In this document: positions 22,853 to 33,046 of the stretch, piece by piece
Layout: each line of letters begins with the position of its first letter
Position numbering within the stretch: position 1 is the stretch's first letter
DNA from: Jaapia argillacea MUCL 33604
Taxonomy: Eukaryota > Basidiomycota > Agaricomycetes > Jaapiales > Jaapiaceae
Direction of reading: 5' to 3'
Assembly (NCBI GenBank): GCA_000697665.1
Contig: KL197709.1
Location: 1,363,791-1,427,790 of the forward strand
DNA length: 64,000 bases
The notes under the pieces: generated by a model
Seen by the model: only the letters and a program-made list of their open reading frames with translations
Database searches by the model: none
Told to the model about the DNA's origin: nothing
Position numbers and translations under genes: made by a program

Positions 22853-23278
22853 GGCGTCCTCTGCTCAATTCAGAATAGCCGACTCCCCAGTACCTATAAG
22901 AGCATGTACCCAGGTAAGCGGGAGTCAAAGGGCAATGGAACGCGTGAATTTACCTATCTCAAGAGGAATGCGGTCGAGAATTTTGAGGGGGCGGGCGGGG
23001 AGACCAGCTTCAACTTGTGCAGAAATATTTCGGAATTTCCTTTTCGGAATCTGACCAAGCCGACGCCTAGACGCGAAATGGTCACGGGCGTCACGGATCT
23101 CCCGCCATCCAGAATAACACAATGTCTATCGATATCTATATCTCGTTCTTTCGTTTTTCTCGCGACGTCGCCCTAATATTCTCATAGTCTTGCGTGCATC
23201 ACAGCCTCGGGAGACGCGTTTCGGGCTCGACTCTGACGATCTGCCTTGCTTCGTCAACCGTCCTCGACGATACTGGAA
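22853..23278. other. Divergent intergenic region
   Basis: Shared upstream region of the PPR gene and the GNAT gene. Short plus-strand frames from 22827 and 22904 have no continuation. No site identified. Confidence 0.5.
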
Positions 23279-23982
23279 ATGTCTGTCCCTGCCCACGAGA
23301 TCATAATCGTCCCAGAAAACGGTCAGGACGGACGAATACAACTCCGTCAGTTGTGCTATGACGTCCGCATCGACGTATTCATTTCCGAGCAAGGGTTCCC
23401 CCTCGAAGCTGAGATAGACGAGTGAGTCATTTCACCCTCGAATGAGGCCTGTGTGGTCCGACACAATACATCATTTTCCTTATTTACGCAGCTTGGATGA
23501 AACAGCTACGCATTTCCTACTGCGCCTCGTCCCGTCTTTGACGCCCATCGGAACAATTCGAGGGTACAAAGGAAAGAACGCGCCTTACTATAAATTGAAC
23601 CGTCTCGCCGTGCTCAAGGATTATCGAAACTTCCGTTTCGGGCGGGCTCTCGTCTTGGCCCTGCATGACTGGGTTAGGGCAGATGCGCTGAAGAGAGGAG
23701 AACGCGACTTTGTCGAAATAGTCTGTCATTCTCAGATCCCAGTCAAGGGGTTCTACGTCAGGTATGTCTGTGTGTTCAAGTTTGACCTTCGTCCAGGTGA
23801 TCACTTTGATCATCGTTACCGTTCGCAGACTTGGATACGAAGCTCAGGTGGGTCATCAAGCCAATACATGAAACATATCTCATTATTAATTGGTTTATCT
23901 ACACAAAATGTAGGGCGAGGAATTCGATGAGGATGGAGCGCCGCACCAGAAGATGGTCGCACAACTCCCCCTACTACAATAA
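23279..23982 (+). CDS. GNAT-family N-acetyltransferase
   Basis: Exons 23279-23421, 23492-23761, a 19-nt microexon 23829-23847, and 23914-23982 give 166 residues. The fold order is recognisable: N-terminal strand-helix (QLRQLCYDVRIDVFISEQGF), the strand with GTIRGY, the substrate-side strand NRLAVLKDYR, the acetyl-CoA pyrophosphate loop FRFGRALVLAL, and the last conserved strand FVEIVCHSQIPVKGFYVRLGYE. Members transfer acetyl from acetyl-CoA to an amine of a small molecule or protein. The compact single-domain size resembles the bacterial-like GNATs common in fungi; the substrate is unknown. The microexon carries the RLGYEAQ turn. Confidence 0.9.
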
Positions 23983-24257
23983 ACGGTCAAGTATGCCTTC
24001 AAAATGATGGAAGCACGAGGAGGAGTGGTGAAGAGCTACGGTAATACAGTGGTATATTGCTACAGGTGTCCGTGATTGTTCCTCGCGGGCATGGAAAAGA
24101 CAACGAATAAAACTACGATACATCGAAAGCAACAAATAAACATAGTTAAATCAGAGGCGCATGGTATATGCAAGCATAAGGGTAACAGTCTGTCAAGGGA
24201 GGAGGTATAAATTCCAAAATTCATATATTGGCGACATAACTTCGTTTCGTCGAGTGT

Positions 24258-26302
24258 TCAAAAATCTTCACCCTCGCTTTCGGAGCTGGCGGACACTTCG
24301 GCCTTCGTGGGGAACATTATCTGCTTTGATCGTGGAATAGAAGCGGAGAGGATAGGACTTCCTGGGGAGAGGCGAAAGTTGATGCTTGTTTCGAATCCGA
24401 TGGTCCCCTCTTCGTACAATCGCCTCGCAGCCTCGTATTCCATCTTCTCTTGCTCAGCCTGAGCCAGGAAGGGCTGCGAGTGGTAATCATAAGCATAAAA
24501 CACATTAACAAAGGGAGACGGCATACCTGGCGCTCTTCGTCAGTCATTGAACGCCACTTGTGGGCAGCGAGCACGCTCTGCTTGGTGGTCTCCGTTTCAT
24601 CACCAAACACTTCTCGTACGAGCTCCTTGTCGGAACGAATCCTCTGGAGGAACATGAAGTAAGCGCTGAGCGGCTTCTTGGGTGCGTTGGGATCCTTGAT
24701 GTTCCCCTTGCGAGATTTGCCAGCCTTCCGCTGCGCCGTGCGGAAAACATTCTCTCGTTTGATGTCATCGGGAGTGAGAGATCGGATGTAATGATCGTAC
24801 TCTCGCTCTCGGATCTCCTTCAGCTCCTGAGAGCGGCGTTTGTAAGGCTATGTACGAAGCGATCAGTGCAGGGCATCATGGCTTGTAAAATGCGACGTAC
24901 CTCTTTCTCAGCGGCGGTCAAATTCGCATACTCTTGACCAGCTTCTTTAGCAGCTTGGGCGACATTCAGCTTCTTGCTGCTCGTTGCCTGGTGCCTCGAT
25001 ATCCAGTCGGTGAAGTAAAGCTGCCAAGCTGATGGTGCCAGTTTGGGAGGTCGCAGCGCCGACTTGAGCGGACCTGAGAAGGAGAAGACGTTAGCGTTTG
25101 ATGACGGATCACAAATCGAAGTTCGACCCACCATTCTCGCCACCTCTTACAACAGTCCTGGCATCATCCTGACCCAATGATCGCCGTTTCCTTCGGACAG
25201 TGGAGGCATCGTGATCTGTATTGTCGCTGAACGAGTCTGCTCTCCGGCTATATCCCCGAGACATCGGAGGTGGTCGTGTTTCAACGGCTGAAGGAGCGCT
25301 CGCCGATATAAACATCTGACTCAGAGAGGTGGTGGGACGTCGGAATGGGCTGGGCAATCGCAATGTAGCATTAAGATCGTCGGCGGGTTCAACTGGGGAG
25401 AGGGGTAGGGGTATGGGCGCAGTCGAGGCGGGGGAGTGGAAGAGCTGGGAGGCCCAACTGGGAGTCATGGATGGGTCGGGGGGTGACATAGACTTGAAAG
25501 GTTCTTCGTAGACTCCATCCGAGGAGTGAAACCGACGCTCAGACTGGCCCGAGCTGGGAAAAGAAATTGTGGCGAAATCGGTCGACGATGCGTAGGGATC
25601 GTCTTTCATATAGTATAAGTTGTCGGAGTAGGGGGAGTATGGGGAGAAGGACTGCGACGATGAGGAGTCCGATGGAGGGACGGGAATTGGGATGGGGGCG
25701 GTCGATGGCTCGGATGGGAGCATCTCGGAGTCGTCGATCCATCGTGAAAAGTAATAATTACTCTCGTCGTACTCGGCGTGCGACTCTGCACCGAATGAAT
25801 CTCTGTGCTCCAAAGTCGGGGGGCTGAAATCTGCTTGATTCATGGAAGGAAAGGGGCGAGAGGCGAAGGATCCGCTGGGGGATTGACCATCATCCCACGA
25901 GAATGAATCTGGTCGTCGACGCTCGTCGAGGTCCAGCGGCCCGAACAACATGTGCTCGGAGTCGGACATCGATTGGGAGTACAGGGGGGTTGGGTTTAGG
26001 TCCATCATCGGAGCGAGGTATCCTGGGGCTGGTCTGGAGCGATGGGACGCGTGCTCATACGCGTCTTGGAGGGATTGGATAGAGGACACGACTGTGGCGA
26101 GGGAAGGGGACGTGGATGTGGAAGAAGGACAGGAAGGGAATGGGAATAGACGATCCGGTTTTATAGGTAGTGGCGCAGCAGGGTTAGATTGGGACGGAGG
26201 TAGTGACGAAAGAGCTGTAACGGAAGTAAATCCGCGAGATAATCTGACAGGCTTAAGAGGGGCTCGGCACTGCACCGGAAACCGAATTCTGAGCATTGCC
26301 AT
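24258..26302 (-). CDS. Protein with two tandem HMG boxes and a long Ser/Pro-rich N-terminus
   Basis: Exons 26302-25132, 25073-24901, 24847-24527 and 24473-24258 give 626 residues from the upstream ATG. Residues 1-390 are low-complexity, rich in Ser, Pro and Asp. A first HMG box covers about 400-465 (PPKLAPSAWQLYFTDW, AAKEAGQEYANLTAAEKEPYK) and a second about 510-580 (DPNAPKKPLSAYFMFLQRIR, KWRSMTDEERQPFL). HMG boxes bend DNA. The second box resembles chromatin HMGB types, not the mating-type MATA_HMG type. The N-terminus from 26302 reads like a mitochondrial presequence (basic, Leu/Arg/Ser), while an in-frame Met pair at 26008 would give a nuclear-style acidic start, so the location is open. 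The layout recalls the mushroom developmental gene exp1 of Coprinopsis, which also has two HMG boxes; orthology is not shown. Confidence 0.85.
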
Positions 26303-26809
26303 TCCTGATTCCTGACAGACTGACTCGGGACGAATGAATCAGCTGGAGATGGTGAAAGAGGGGATAGGCACCGCGATCCTAACTCGATATTTCCTTCCAA
26401 ACTCGGGTCTCCACGCTTCCCAATTTCGGTTCACAGGCCCAACAGTACGGATAGCTTGCTTGCTGTGATTAGGCTATGTATGTACCTCGGGATCAGCTGT
26501 TATCAGTTCGGACACAAGAAATGTGCTCGTGGTCACGGAACGCCCTTTGAGCGGGAGAACTCACCCACTATTTTTCAGTGCACCGTCTCGCCTGCCCTAA
26601 ACTCCGATAGCCCAATTTGGCAGTTTTGCGCCCGCTTTACGGCTACATTGGCGGCCTTTTGCTGCTTGCTTTCGGTCAGAAATCCCTGCGGAGGCTCGCT
26701 CGGAGGAAGAAGAAGCACGGAATCCTCAGGCCGAGAGACACTCATACACTGTTACAATGGAAGTGATCTTGTTCGTGAGATGAGCCAATACACGGGGTGT
26801 GAACTACCA
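26303..26809. other. Intergenic region upstream of the HMG-box gene
   Basis: Contains the HMG-gene promoter and the 3' flank of NDUFA13 (both minus strand). A 154-codon open frame on the plus strand (26456-26920) runs into NDUFA13 antisense and has no gene-like composition. Confidence 0.5.
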
Positions 26810-27542
26810 TCAAAGGACAACAATGGGATTCGATGGCCGATACCGGGGATTGTTGTAGACATCCTTGCCAACCTGATATTCGAGGATAGGAGACAGATGA
26901 AGATCCAAGATGAATCATAGACGATCGGTATCAGGAATCCATCAAGAAAACGACCAAACTTGCTCACCTCCCAACCCTTCACGTCCTTCATGATCTCCCT
27001 CTCCCGCTCCAACGCCGCTTGTTGACGTCGGTATGCATCGCGATCGCCTTCGGCCAATAGCAAGGGAACGAGATGTAGACGGGACCAAATCTTCTCGCGT
27101 TCGAGTTCCCTGTAACACGAGCTGCGAGTCAGCTCTGTTCCCATTTCGGGCTTGGACCCATAATTAGTGGACTGCCAGATAAGAGGCATTGCGGCCGGAT
27201 CCAAGCAAGGCCACGTTCCACAGCGAGCGCGACAAATCAGACCACGTTTAACGATCTCCTGACCAGTACCCCTCTTCCACGGAAGTATATCTCACTCACC
27301 TTCTCTCTAAATTTCCCATCCCAAGTCGATAGAAGCCATAGGCGCATATGGATGTTACCCCGGCAAGCACGACAAGACCGCCGGGCCCTCGGAATGGCAG
27401 ATTCCGTTTGTACTTGACAGCCTCGAACCCGCCCGCAGGGGGCATATCCCTTTAGGAGCACAGGTAGGATGAGAACAGAGTGACAAATAAGTCGAAGAAT
27501 AACGCACTGTCTGTAAGGAACAGACACTGCAAAATGGGACAT
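26810..27542 (-). CDS. NDUFA13: NADH:ubiquinone oxidoreductase subunit NDUFA13 (GRIM-19)
   Basis: Exons 27542-27508, 27449-27300, 27109-26968 and 26872-26810 give 129 residues. Landmarks in order: SVPYRQDMPPAGGFEAVKY, a single membrane helix (VVLAGVTSICAYGFYRLG, about residues 33-52), NLERRELEREKIWSRLHLVP, AEGDRDAYRRQQAALERE, and the C-terminus VYNNPRYRPSNPIVVL. This is the accessory complex I subunit that spans the inner membrane with its helix at the Q-module junction. No separate presequence is expected. The first exon is only 35 nt, and the Gln codon it ends in is split. Size and all motifs fit fungal orthologues. Confidence 0.96.
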
Positions 27543-28022
27543 TTCAGTATTTCGGGCTCAAAAAGGGCATAGCAGACAGGAGATGCGCAGAGACTCACTG
27601 CTTGTGTACCGTATTGTGTTTGCCAAAAACAAATGTGGTGGTGGTTGTCGTCGACTTCAGGAATGGAGGAAATTGGAACGTCGGGTAAACGGCCACGTGA
27701 CTCCACGTGGGACCTTGAGAGTCACTTGTAGTCACAGCGAGCGTCACAACTGTGATGGCGTATCACAAACTCTCCCGGGCTCTGTCAAACTTGTTCTGCT
27801 TTCCTTGCGACAAATATTCTGAACTACCGACGATTGCCAATACCCGATGATCGTCTCCCTCCTAACTGCGTCATGCGCAGCGTTTCCTGTGCTCTCATCA
27901 TACAACAGCGTATTCCAATTCTACTCACCCGAACAACCGTCAAGTTAGCTCTTGGATGTGACGTAGGGTCGTCCCGCATCTACTGTCCTACCACCCGAAT
28001 CGACATATTGCAAAATCCAAAC

Positions 28023-28840
28023 ATGCCCACGACAATCCCATTCTCAAGCCCCTACTTCCTGGCCACACTGGGTTTCGCAGAGATTGGTCGGTATTTTTAT
28101 GACCGGTGCAGCGCGTATGAATTGCTCCGTCGTGAACGGTCGAAGGAACACAATTTGGCCATAGCAGTGGCTCCCTTCTTTGACTCTGGGATTCTCATGG
28201 ACCAAGTCCGTTCGCGCTCGCTCTCGACGATCAGGACGTGGAAGTTTATCGAAGCCTTCTTATTGGATCCCTCCCCCATCGCTCCATCCAGACACTTGTT
28301 TGCTCCTTACCGTCAAGCGTTATCACCCAGCCCTTGTTTGGCCCCTCTCGGTTTCTTGTTTTTGGAGCGGCAGAGCTGTCAGATGATGCTCGCTTCCCTC
28401 GTGATGGCCCGCCGGCGTGGTCCTTCGATTTCATGCCACACTCATGGCCCTGTTACCTCGATCCCGTTTGTCCATTCATTTGTCCCATCTTGACACAAGC
28501 CTATCGACGTGATGAAAAACTGCTGATCACCTCCCTCTTGAAGAGTTTACGCCTGTAGTCGATAATCTCAGGAAGCTACCAAGAAGCTACACCTTGTTAT
28601 CTCCGTTCTTCAAGACTAAGTTCAAGCCATCCGAGGTCGGGAAATTAGCAATCATCGACGCTACTCCGTGGAGGTTTGGAAGGCCCGTATCCCCTTGGTT
28701 TGCGGACTTTCACACCTCGGGACAAGAACACTCAAAAGCCACTTCTGTTCGCCTTTCCGGAGTTAGTTCGACCCACGGATACACCGGCGCAGCGAGATGT
28801 GATAATGGAGGCATTGTTGATACCCAAGGCATTCCCCTAG
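28023..28840 (+). other. Unresolved plus-strand coding-like region
   Basis: Several stretches here look protein-like but lie in different frames: FSSPYFLATLGFAEIGRYFY (from 28041), EVYRSLLIGSLPHRSIQTL (from about 28238), EEFTPVVDNLRKLPRSYTLL (about 28545) and KPLLFAFPELVRPTDTPAQR ending at a TAG at 28838. The frames can be linked only through very short GT...AG gaps (29 nt at 28206-28234 and 13 nt at 28636-28648), below the normal intron size of this genome. It may be a frameshifted, decaying gene, a gene with mis-sequenced bases, or an unusual intron pattern. The product is not recognised. The flank 27543-28022 shows nothing else firm. Confidence 0.35.
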
Positions 28841-29095
28841 CGCTATCGACGCTCATCGGACTCGGGTGTATTCGATGCTCCGTGTATATACCAGATGATG
28901 TTCTCTCGTTCACCTGTGCCAGGGGAGATACATATCATAGAAACCTTGATGAACCTGATCATCCGGCTTGCTGATCTATCGACTTCCCAAAAAAGGAAGG
29001 AAGGGTGTGAGTTGATGAGAATGAAACGAACTGAACGCCCAACCAAACACCGAGATGGGAAGGCACTACGTCTCAGTTTCCACGTAGCCATCGCC

Positions 29096-30869
29096 ATGTC
29101 TCGACACACCTCCCCCACTCCCCCGTCGCTTCCTTATGGCCAATTGTATCAAGCACCTACTGCTGTTTCGTCACGGCAGAAGTCTAGGGCATACACCACT
29201 GGTGTCGCTGCTGGTGCAGAGGATGTCAAATACCAATCAAAATACAAAGAATTGAAGCGGAAGGTGAAGGAAATCGAAGCAGTGAGCCAACTCTCGTTCC
29301 TTTACCACTCACAACGATTCTTACTGTTGGTAAGGACAATGACAAGCTCTTTTTTAAAGTCCTTCAAGCCAAAAGGAACATTCAACGGATGAGGCTGGAG
29401 CGAGCGTATGTTTCCTATTTTTTTCACATTGCGATCTCATAATGACATTTGACGGCAGTATTTTGTACGAGAGACTGTCTGCTATCCCTCCTTCCCCCGA
29501 AATGCATGGACGGCACCACCCGTTACCGATGCCTCATGCCGTGCCCGGTCAGCAAACCAGTTCCCTCGTCTCCGTGCAAATGGGGCCACAGCCGCGTGAA
29601 CATCATGATTTTCCGCGACCCGTTGATCCCAATGACCCCGCCTATGCTGAGTACATCAGAACCCACGAGAATGTTCGTGTGATACCTGGCCCCGACGGTC
29701 GTCCCATTCCGATTGCAGAGGTGACAATGGGCCCTGGGGTAGCTCCCCCACCTCACGGATTATCGCCAGCGCGGCATCGCTCAGGCTCTGGTCACGATGC
29801 TCACAGGCAGCTACCACCACTACCCCCATTGCAACAGACTCATCCAATAGAGGGTTCTCGTGGGCATGGTGTGCCACCACCAAATTCGCGGTCGCACTCA
29901 GGTTCTTCTCGTTCAGAATCTCGCTCGCATTCGTCTTCACGCTCGCGAGGGCAGCACGATCTTCCCACTCCCAACCTTTATACTCCCAACCAGTCCTCCC
30001 CACATATGCTCCAGCATCAACATGATCCTCTGCCACTCGTGCACCATAACCTGCAGGATCCTGAAGACCATGAGATAGACAGGCGATATGAGATGCACGA
30101 GCCGTTGAATCGTCATTCAGGGTCTCAATCCCCACCGCCTCACCTCCACATGCCAACTCCCAGTCATCCTGAGTCTCTTACGCCATCCCCTGCACACAGT
30201 CGAGAGTCTGTCGCTAGCCGAGGGTCGGGCCGCATCCACAATCATCAGCGGATTGGACCAGGTGCTCATATCCATCGTATGCGACCAATGCGCGACAGCG
30301 AGCAGGGTCGATCTCAAGAATGGGACAGAGATCACGATAGGGATGCATCTCGGGAGCCTCCTTCAAGTTCAGGTCGTATCCCGACCCCACCTTTTGCCTC
30401 TCGAGTTCGCTCTGAACGCGAGTTCGACGCGATTTCCAGGATGCGCGAAGAAGCCGCTTCGCCCTATGGTGCTTCAGGGAGACTTCACCACTCTCGCTCC
30501 GTGACTCCCACCGGGGAGGACCATTCACGACCCGGCTCGCAGCCGCAGCTTCACGAGCGTGATCTGCCCAGATCATACGCTGCTCGACTGGATATAACTA
30601 ACCCGGATGTCGACCCACAGCTGAGACGTGAGATGGGATCAGTTGACAACAGAAGACCCACTACGTCAGAGCCCAGGAAGAGATCTCACGGTGAAATGGA
30701 ACTGGACGATGATAACGCACCGGATGGTTCCCGCGGGGTCACGGATCATCGCGATCATGGACCCGGAGGCGATGATAGGAGATCTAAACGACCTCCTCCA
30801 GATGGGGCTTCCCCACTGCACGAATCGGAAGGTCGCGATGATGTAGATATGGACTCGACGGAGGCTTGA
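29096..30869 (+). CDS. INO80 chromatin-remodelling complex subunit F-like protein
   Basis: Exons 29096-29281, 29335-29405 and 29459-30869 give 555 residues. The conserved part is short: a coiled-coil/basic segment at residues about 48-95 (KYKELKRKVKEIEADNDKL, FFKVLQAKRNIQRMRLERAI, LYERL), the pattern of the INO80F domain. The remaining 450 residues are disordered, rich in Pro, His, Ser and Arg (repeated RS/SR pairs around 165-180, many SP motifs), with a KRSHGEMELDDD-type acidic-basic tail. INO80F-type subunits are fungal or animal accessory subunits of the INO80 remodeler. The assignment rests on the N-terminal segment alone. The frame is open upstream to an ATG at 28895, but the Met at 29096 (MSRHTSPTPPS) is a better start. 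Confidence 0.7.
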
Positions 30870-31185
30870 GACTGCGAAGGATTCGTACCACGATTTCTCT
30901 GGTTCGGCTCTCTTGAGATTTATTATAGGGCACGTTTGGTTGACTTTTGCCATATCGACTAGTATGTCTCGCTTTACAAGAACGACTTGTCTCTTTACAC
31001 CAACTTTACACTTCACGCAACGGGAATCGACGGGAAACGGCGGACATATTTCGGCGAGGATAAGATAGACCTTGATTCAATCCGAGGCTGATCGCGGAAG
31101 CAAACGTGTTTGGTACGGTATGGTTTAGCACATCGAAGACGAAACATAGAAATACCGGGTCAGTGTTGCGCCTATCCTTCCTCGG
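30870..31185. other. Convergent intergenic region
   Basis: 3' flanks of the INO80F-like gene and of the minus-strand unknown gene. No coding signal. Confidence 0.5.
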
Positions 31186-32026
31186 TCACAGGACGTTCCT
31201 CGACAAGGTCGAACGTTCAGCGGACAGGGGTAGCTTGGTCACCGGTACCATGTTCACGTTCGTACTATCTCTCCAAATCGCCTCCTGATCCGCCCAGTAG
31301 GCATCCACGCTTTTTCGGTCACTCAGTGTGCAACTTTGGCGTGGCGTCGGGATTGCCCAACGCTTCCCGAGTTCGATTGCGCCCATCAAGATGTCTTCCC
31401 GAAACTCGGTCACTGGGGGTCTTGAATCCAAAATAATGTCCATGATACACCGTTTTCGCCCCTGTTCGATGGTGTCCTGTTCTATTGTTTCCCGAGCTTG
31501 TGAAAGCAGGAATTGCGCAGGTGACAAGGACCCGACACCAGATGGTCGGTTCCTTGACAGCCTTGTCCCTGAAGCTTGATGGTTATGTGGTCCTCTGCCT
31601 ACGGCTCTTGATCGACCGCTCCCGGTGCGGCTGTTGTCCTTTATCACCGATGTTTGGCGGCGGTTGCCACGTCGGGGTGGAGTCTCGCCTGGCGTGTGGA
31701 TTGTAGCCATTCTACCCAGCGATGGCCACGTCCTCGGTATTGTTCTAAAACATGTCGAAACGCGCTCACCTCGTTAACGTTTTTGATTGGTTGGTGATGC
31801 CGATGTGTTTCCCAGATGAAAGCCTTATAGCGTCTGCTGGAGTGAAAAGTACTTGGAAGTCCATATCAGGCGAAGGAAACAACTCCAAGTTATATACCCT
31901 CCCTCTTGATTCTGTCTTTGTTCTCCGAGACGATGGGTTGAGCGGACCGATCTTCCATCCGCGGGCGCGACCAGCGGCGGTTGACTCACCACGATCGCGA
32001 CCAGTGCGCCGCAACTCATGCGCCAC
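31186..32026 (-). CDS. Unrecognised protein
   Basis: Two exons (32026-31770 and 31711-31186) join in frame across a 58-nt GTGAGC...GGGTAG intron; 260 residues. The N-terminal third is basic (HELRRTGRDRG, SSRRTKTESRG), followed by NLELFPSPDMDFQVLFTPAD. The C-terminal half has helical, mixed sequence (SPAQFLLSQARETIEQDTIE, EFREDILMGAIELGKRWA, DAYWADQEAIWRD). No membrane segment or catalytic motif is seen. It sits between an INO80F-like gene and an SBDS-domain gene, which gives no functional hint. The splice consistency and composition support a real gene. The start is the first in-frame ATG; an alternative ATG in another frame (about 32028) would not splice. Confidence 0.55.
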
Positions 32027-32153
32027 AAATTTGTCAGACCACGACGACCTTCAGGATGTTTGAGAATAATGTTGGTTAAGTAGCCATACTCATTGTTACA
32101 AATGCTGATGACTTCGCTGTTTCATCGCCCGGTTGTCTACATGTTCGAGCAGT

Positions 32154-32754
32154 TCAAACCCCTCGCGATCCCGCACCTCTAGTGTCGATCACCGAGCTAC
32201 CCTTCGTCAAATTTGTTGCGGCTGACCGAGAATTGTGGATACCCTCGCCTGCCTGCTCCTTACCATCCTTGAGGATGAGGGGCAACACATCGACGTCTTT
32301 TGATACACCAAAAACCGTCTCTAGTTGTTGTTTCGAAGCATGGCCGAGGATGCCTTGATTTCCCTGATTGGAGAAGAATACTTGGAATGCTAGATCGTGC
32401 AAATCAGTGAAGTTGACTTGTAGGGATAATGCGCTCTCACAATCGACCACATCAGCAATGGGAATGGTGCTAGAAAGATGATCAGTCGTGATGATTCATT
32501 GAATACGATGATTGACAGCTACGTGTCTAGGAAGAGTCGACACGTGAATCGTAAATTAACAGGAGAAAAGGATGCAACGTACCTCCTTCCTTCCACTTCT
32601 TGTACTGGAAAGAGAACAAGAGCCCTATGGTAAGCAGTGGCTCTATAAAATGGAGTCAAAAACGTCGCACCTCTGCAGGGTTTACTATGACGATGAACTC
32701 GTCGGTTGATTGGGAATCGGGCTTGTACACGACTTTGGTGAGTGCTTTCGTCAT
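32154..32754 (-). CDS. RTC3: SBDS N-terminal-domain protein (Rtc3/YHR087W-like)
   Basis: Exons 32754-32671, 32604-32579, 32469-32441 and 32389-32154 give 124 residues. The single domain is of the FYSH/SBDS-N type: KVVYKPDSQSTDEFIVIVN, then YKKWKEGG, TTIPIADVVDSFQVFFSNQG, GILGHASKQQLETVFG, and KDVDVLPLILKDG. Unlike true SBDS it lacks the two following domains, matching the small yeast protein Rtc3/YHR087W, implicated in RNA metabolism. Two of the exons are tiny (26 and 29 nt). The donor of exon 2 (GTTGCA) is weak, but it is the only choice that keeps the conserved KWKEGGTTIP frame. Intron 3 (51 nt) is a multiple of three and is read through as an open frame, so a retained-intron product is possible. 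Confidence 0.85.
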
Positions 32755-33046
32755 GATACTGGGTTGTATAGGATAATGAAAGGTAGTGATGAGAGTGGAT
32801 CTCGTCGATTGGAACAGTCTCGAGTCTGCAGAACCCCTTTATACAGGACAGAGTATGACGTCGACAGCGCCAAATCCGGCAATCTCCTCGTGCTGCTCGT
32901 GTGATGGCTCGACAATGACGTTGTACTCGCATCGACGTTCCATCTAACACCACAATTCCAGCGCAAAATGCTCTGTAACGATGCAGTAGGCGAATCAGGA
33001 AGCAACATGTCGTAAATATGTGTCTGCGAGCCCTTTTCAGGTGTTA

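Noticed and set aside
24258-26302. Mating-type (MAT) HMG transcription factor
   Set aside because: The second HMG box resembles HMGB/chromatin boxes, there are two boxes, and no pheromone, receptor or homeodomain gene is nearby.
26456-26920. 154-codon plus-strand open frame
   Set aside because: Overlaps NDUFA13 antisense, has no domain, and no splice logic connects it to another exon.
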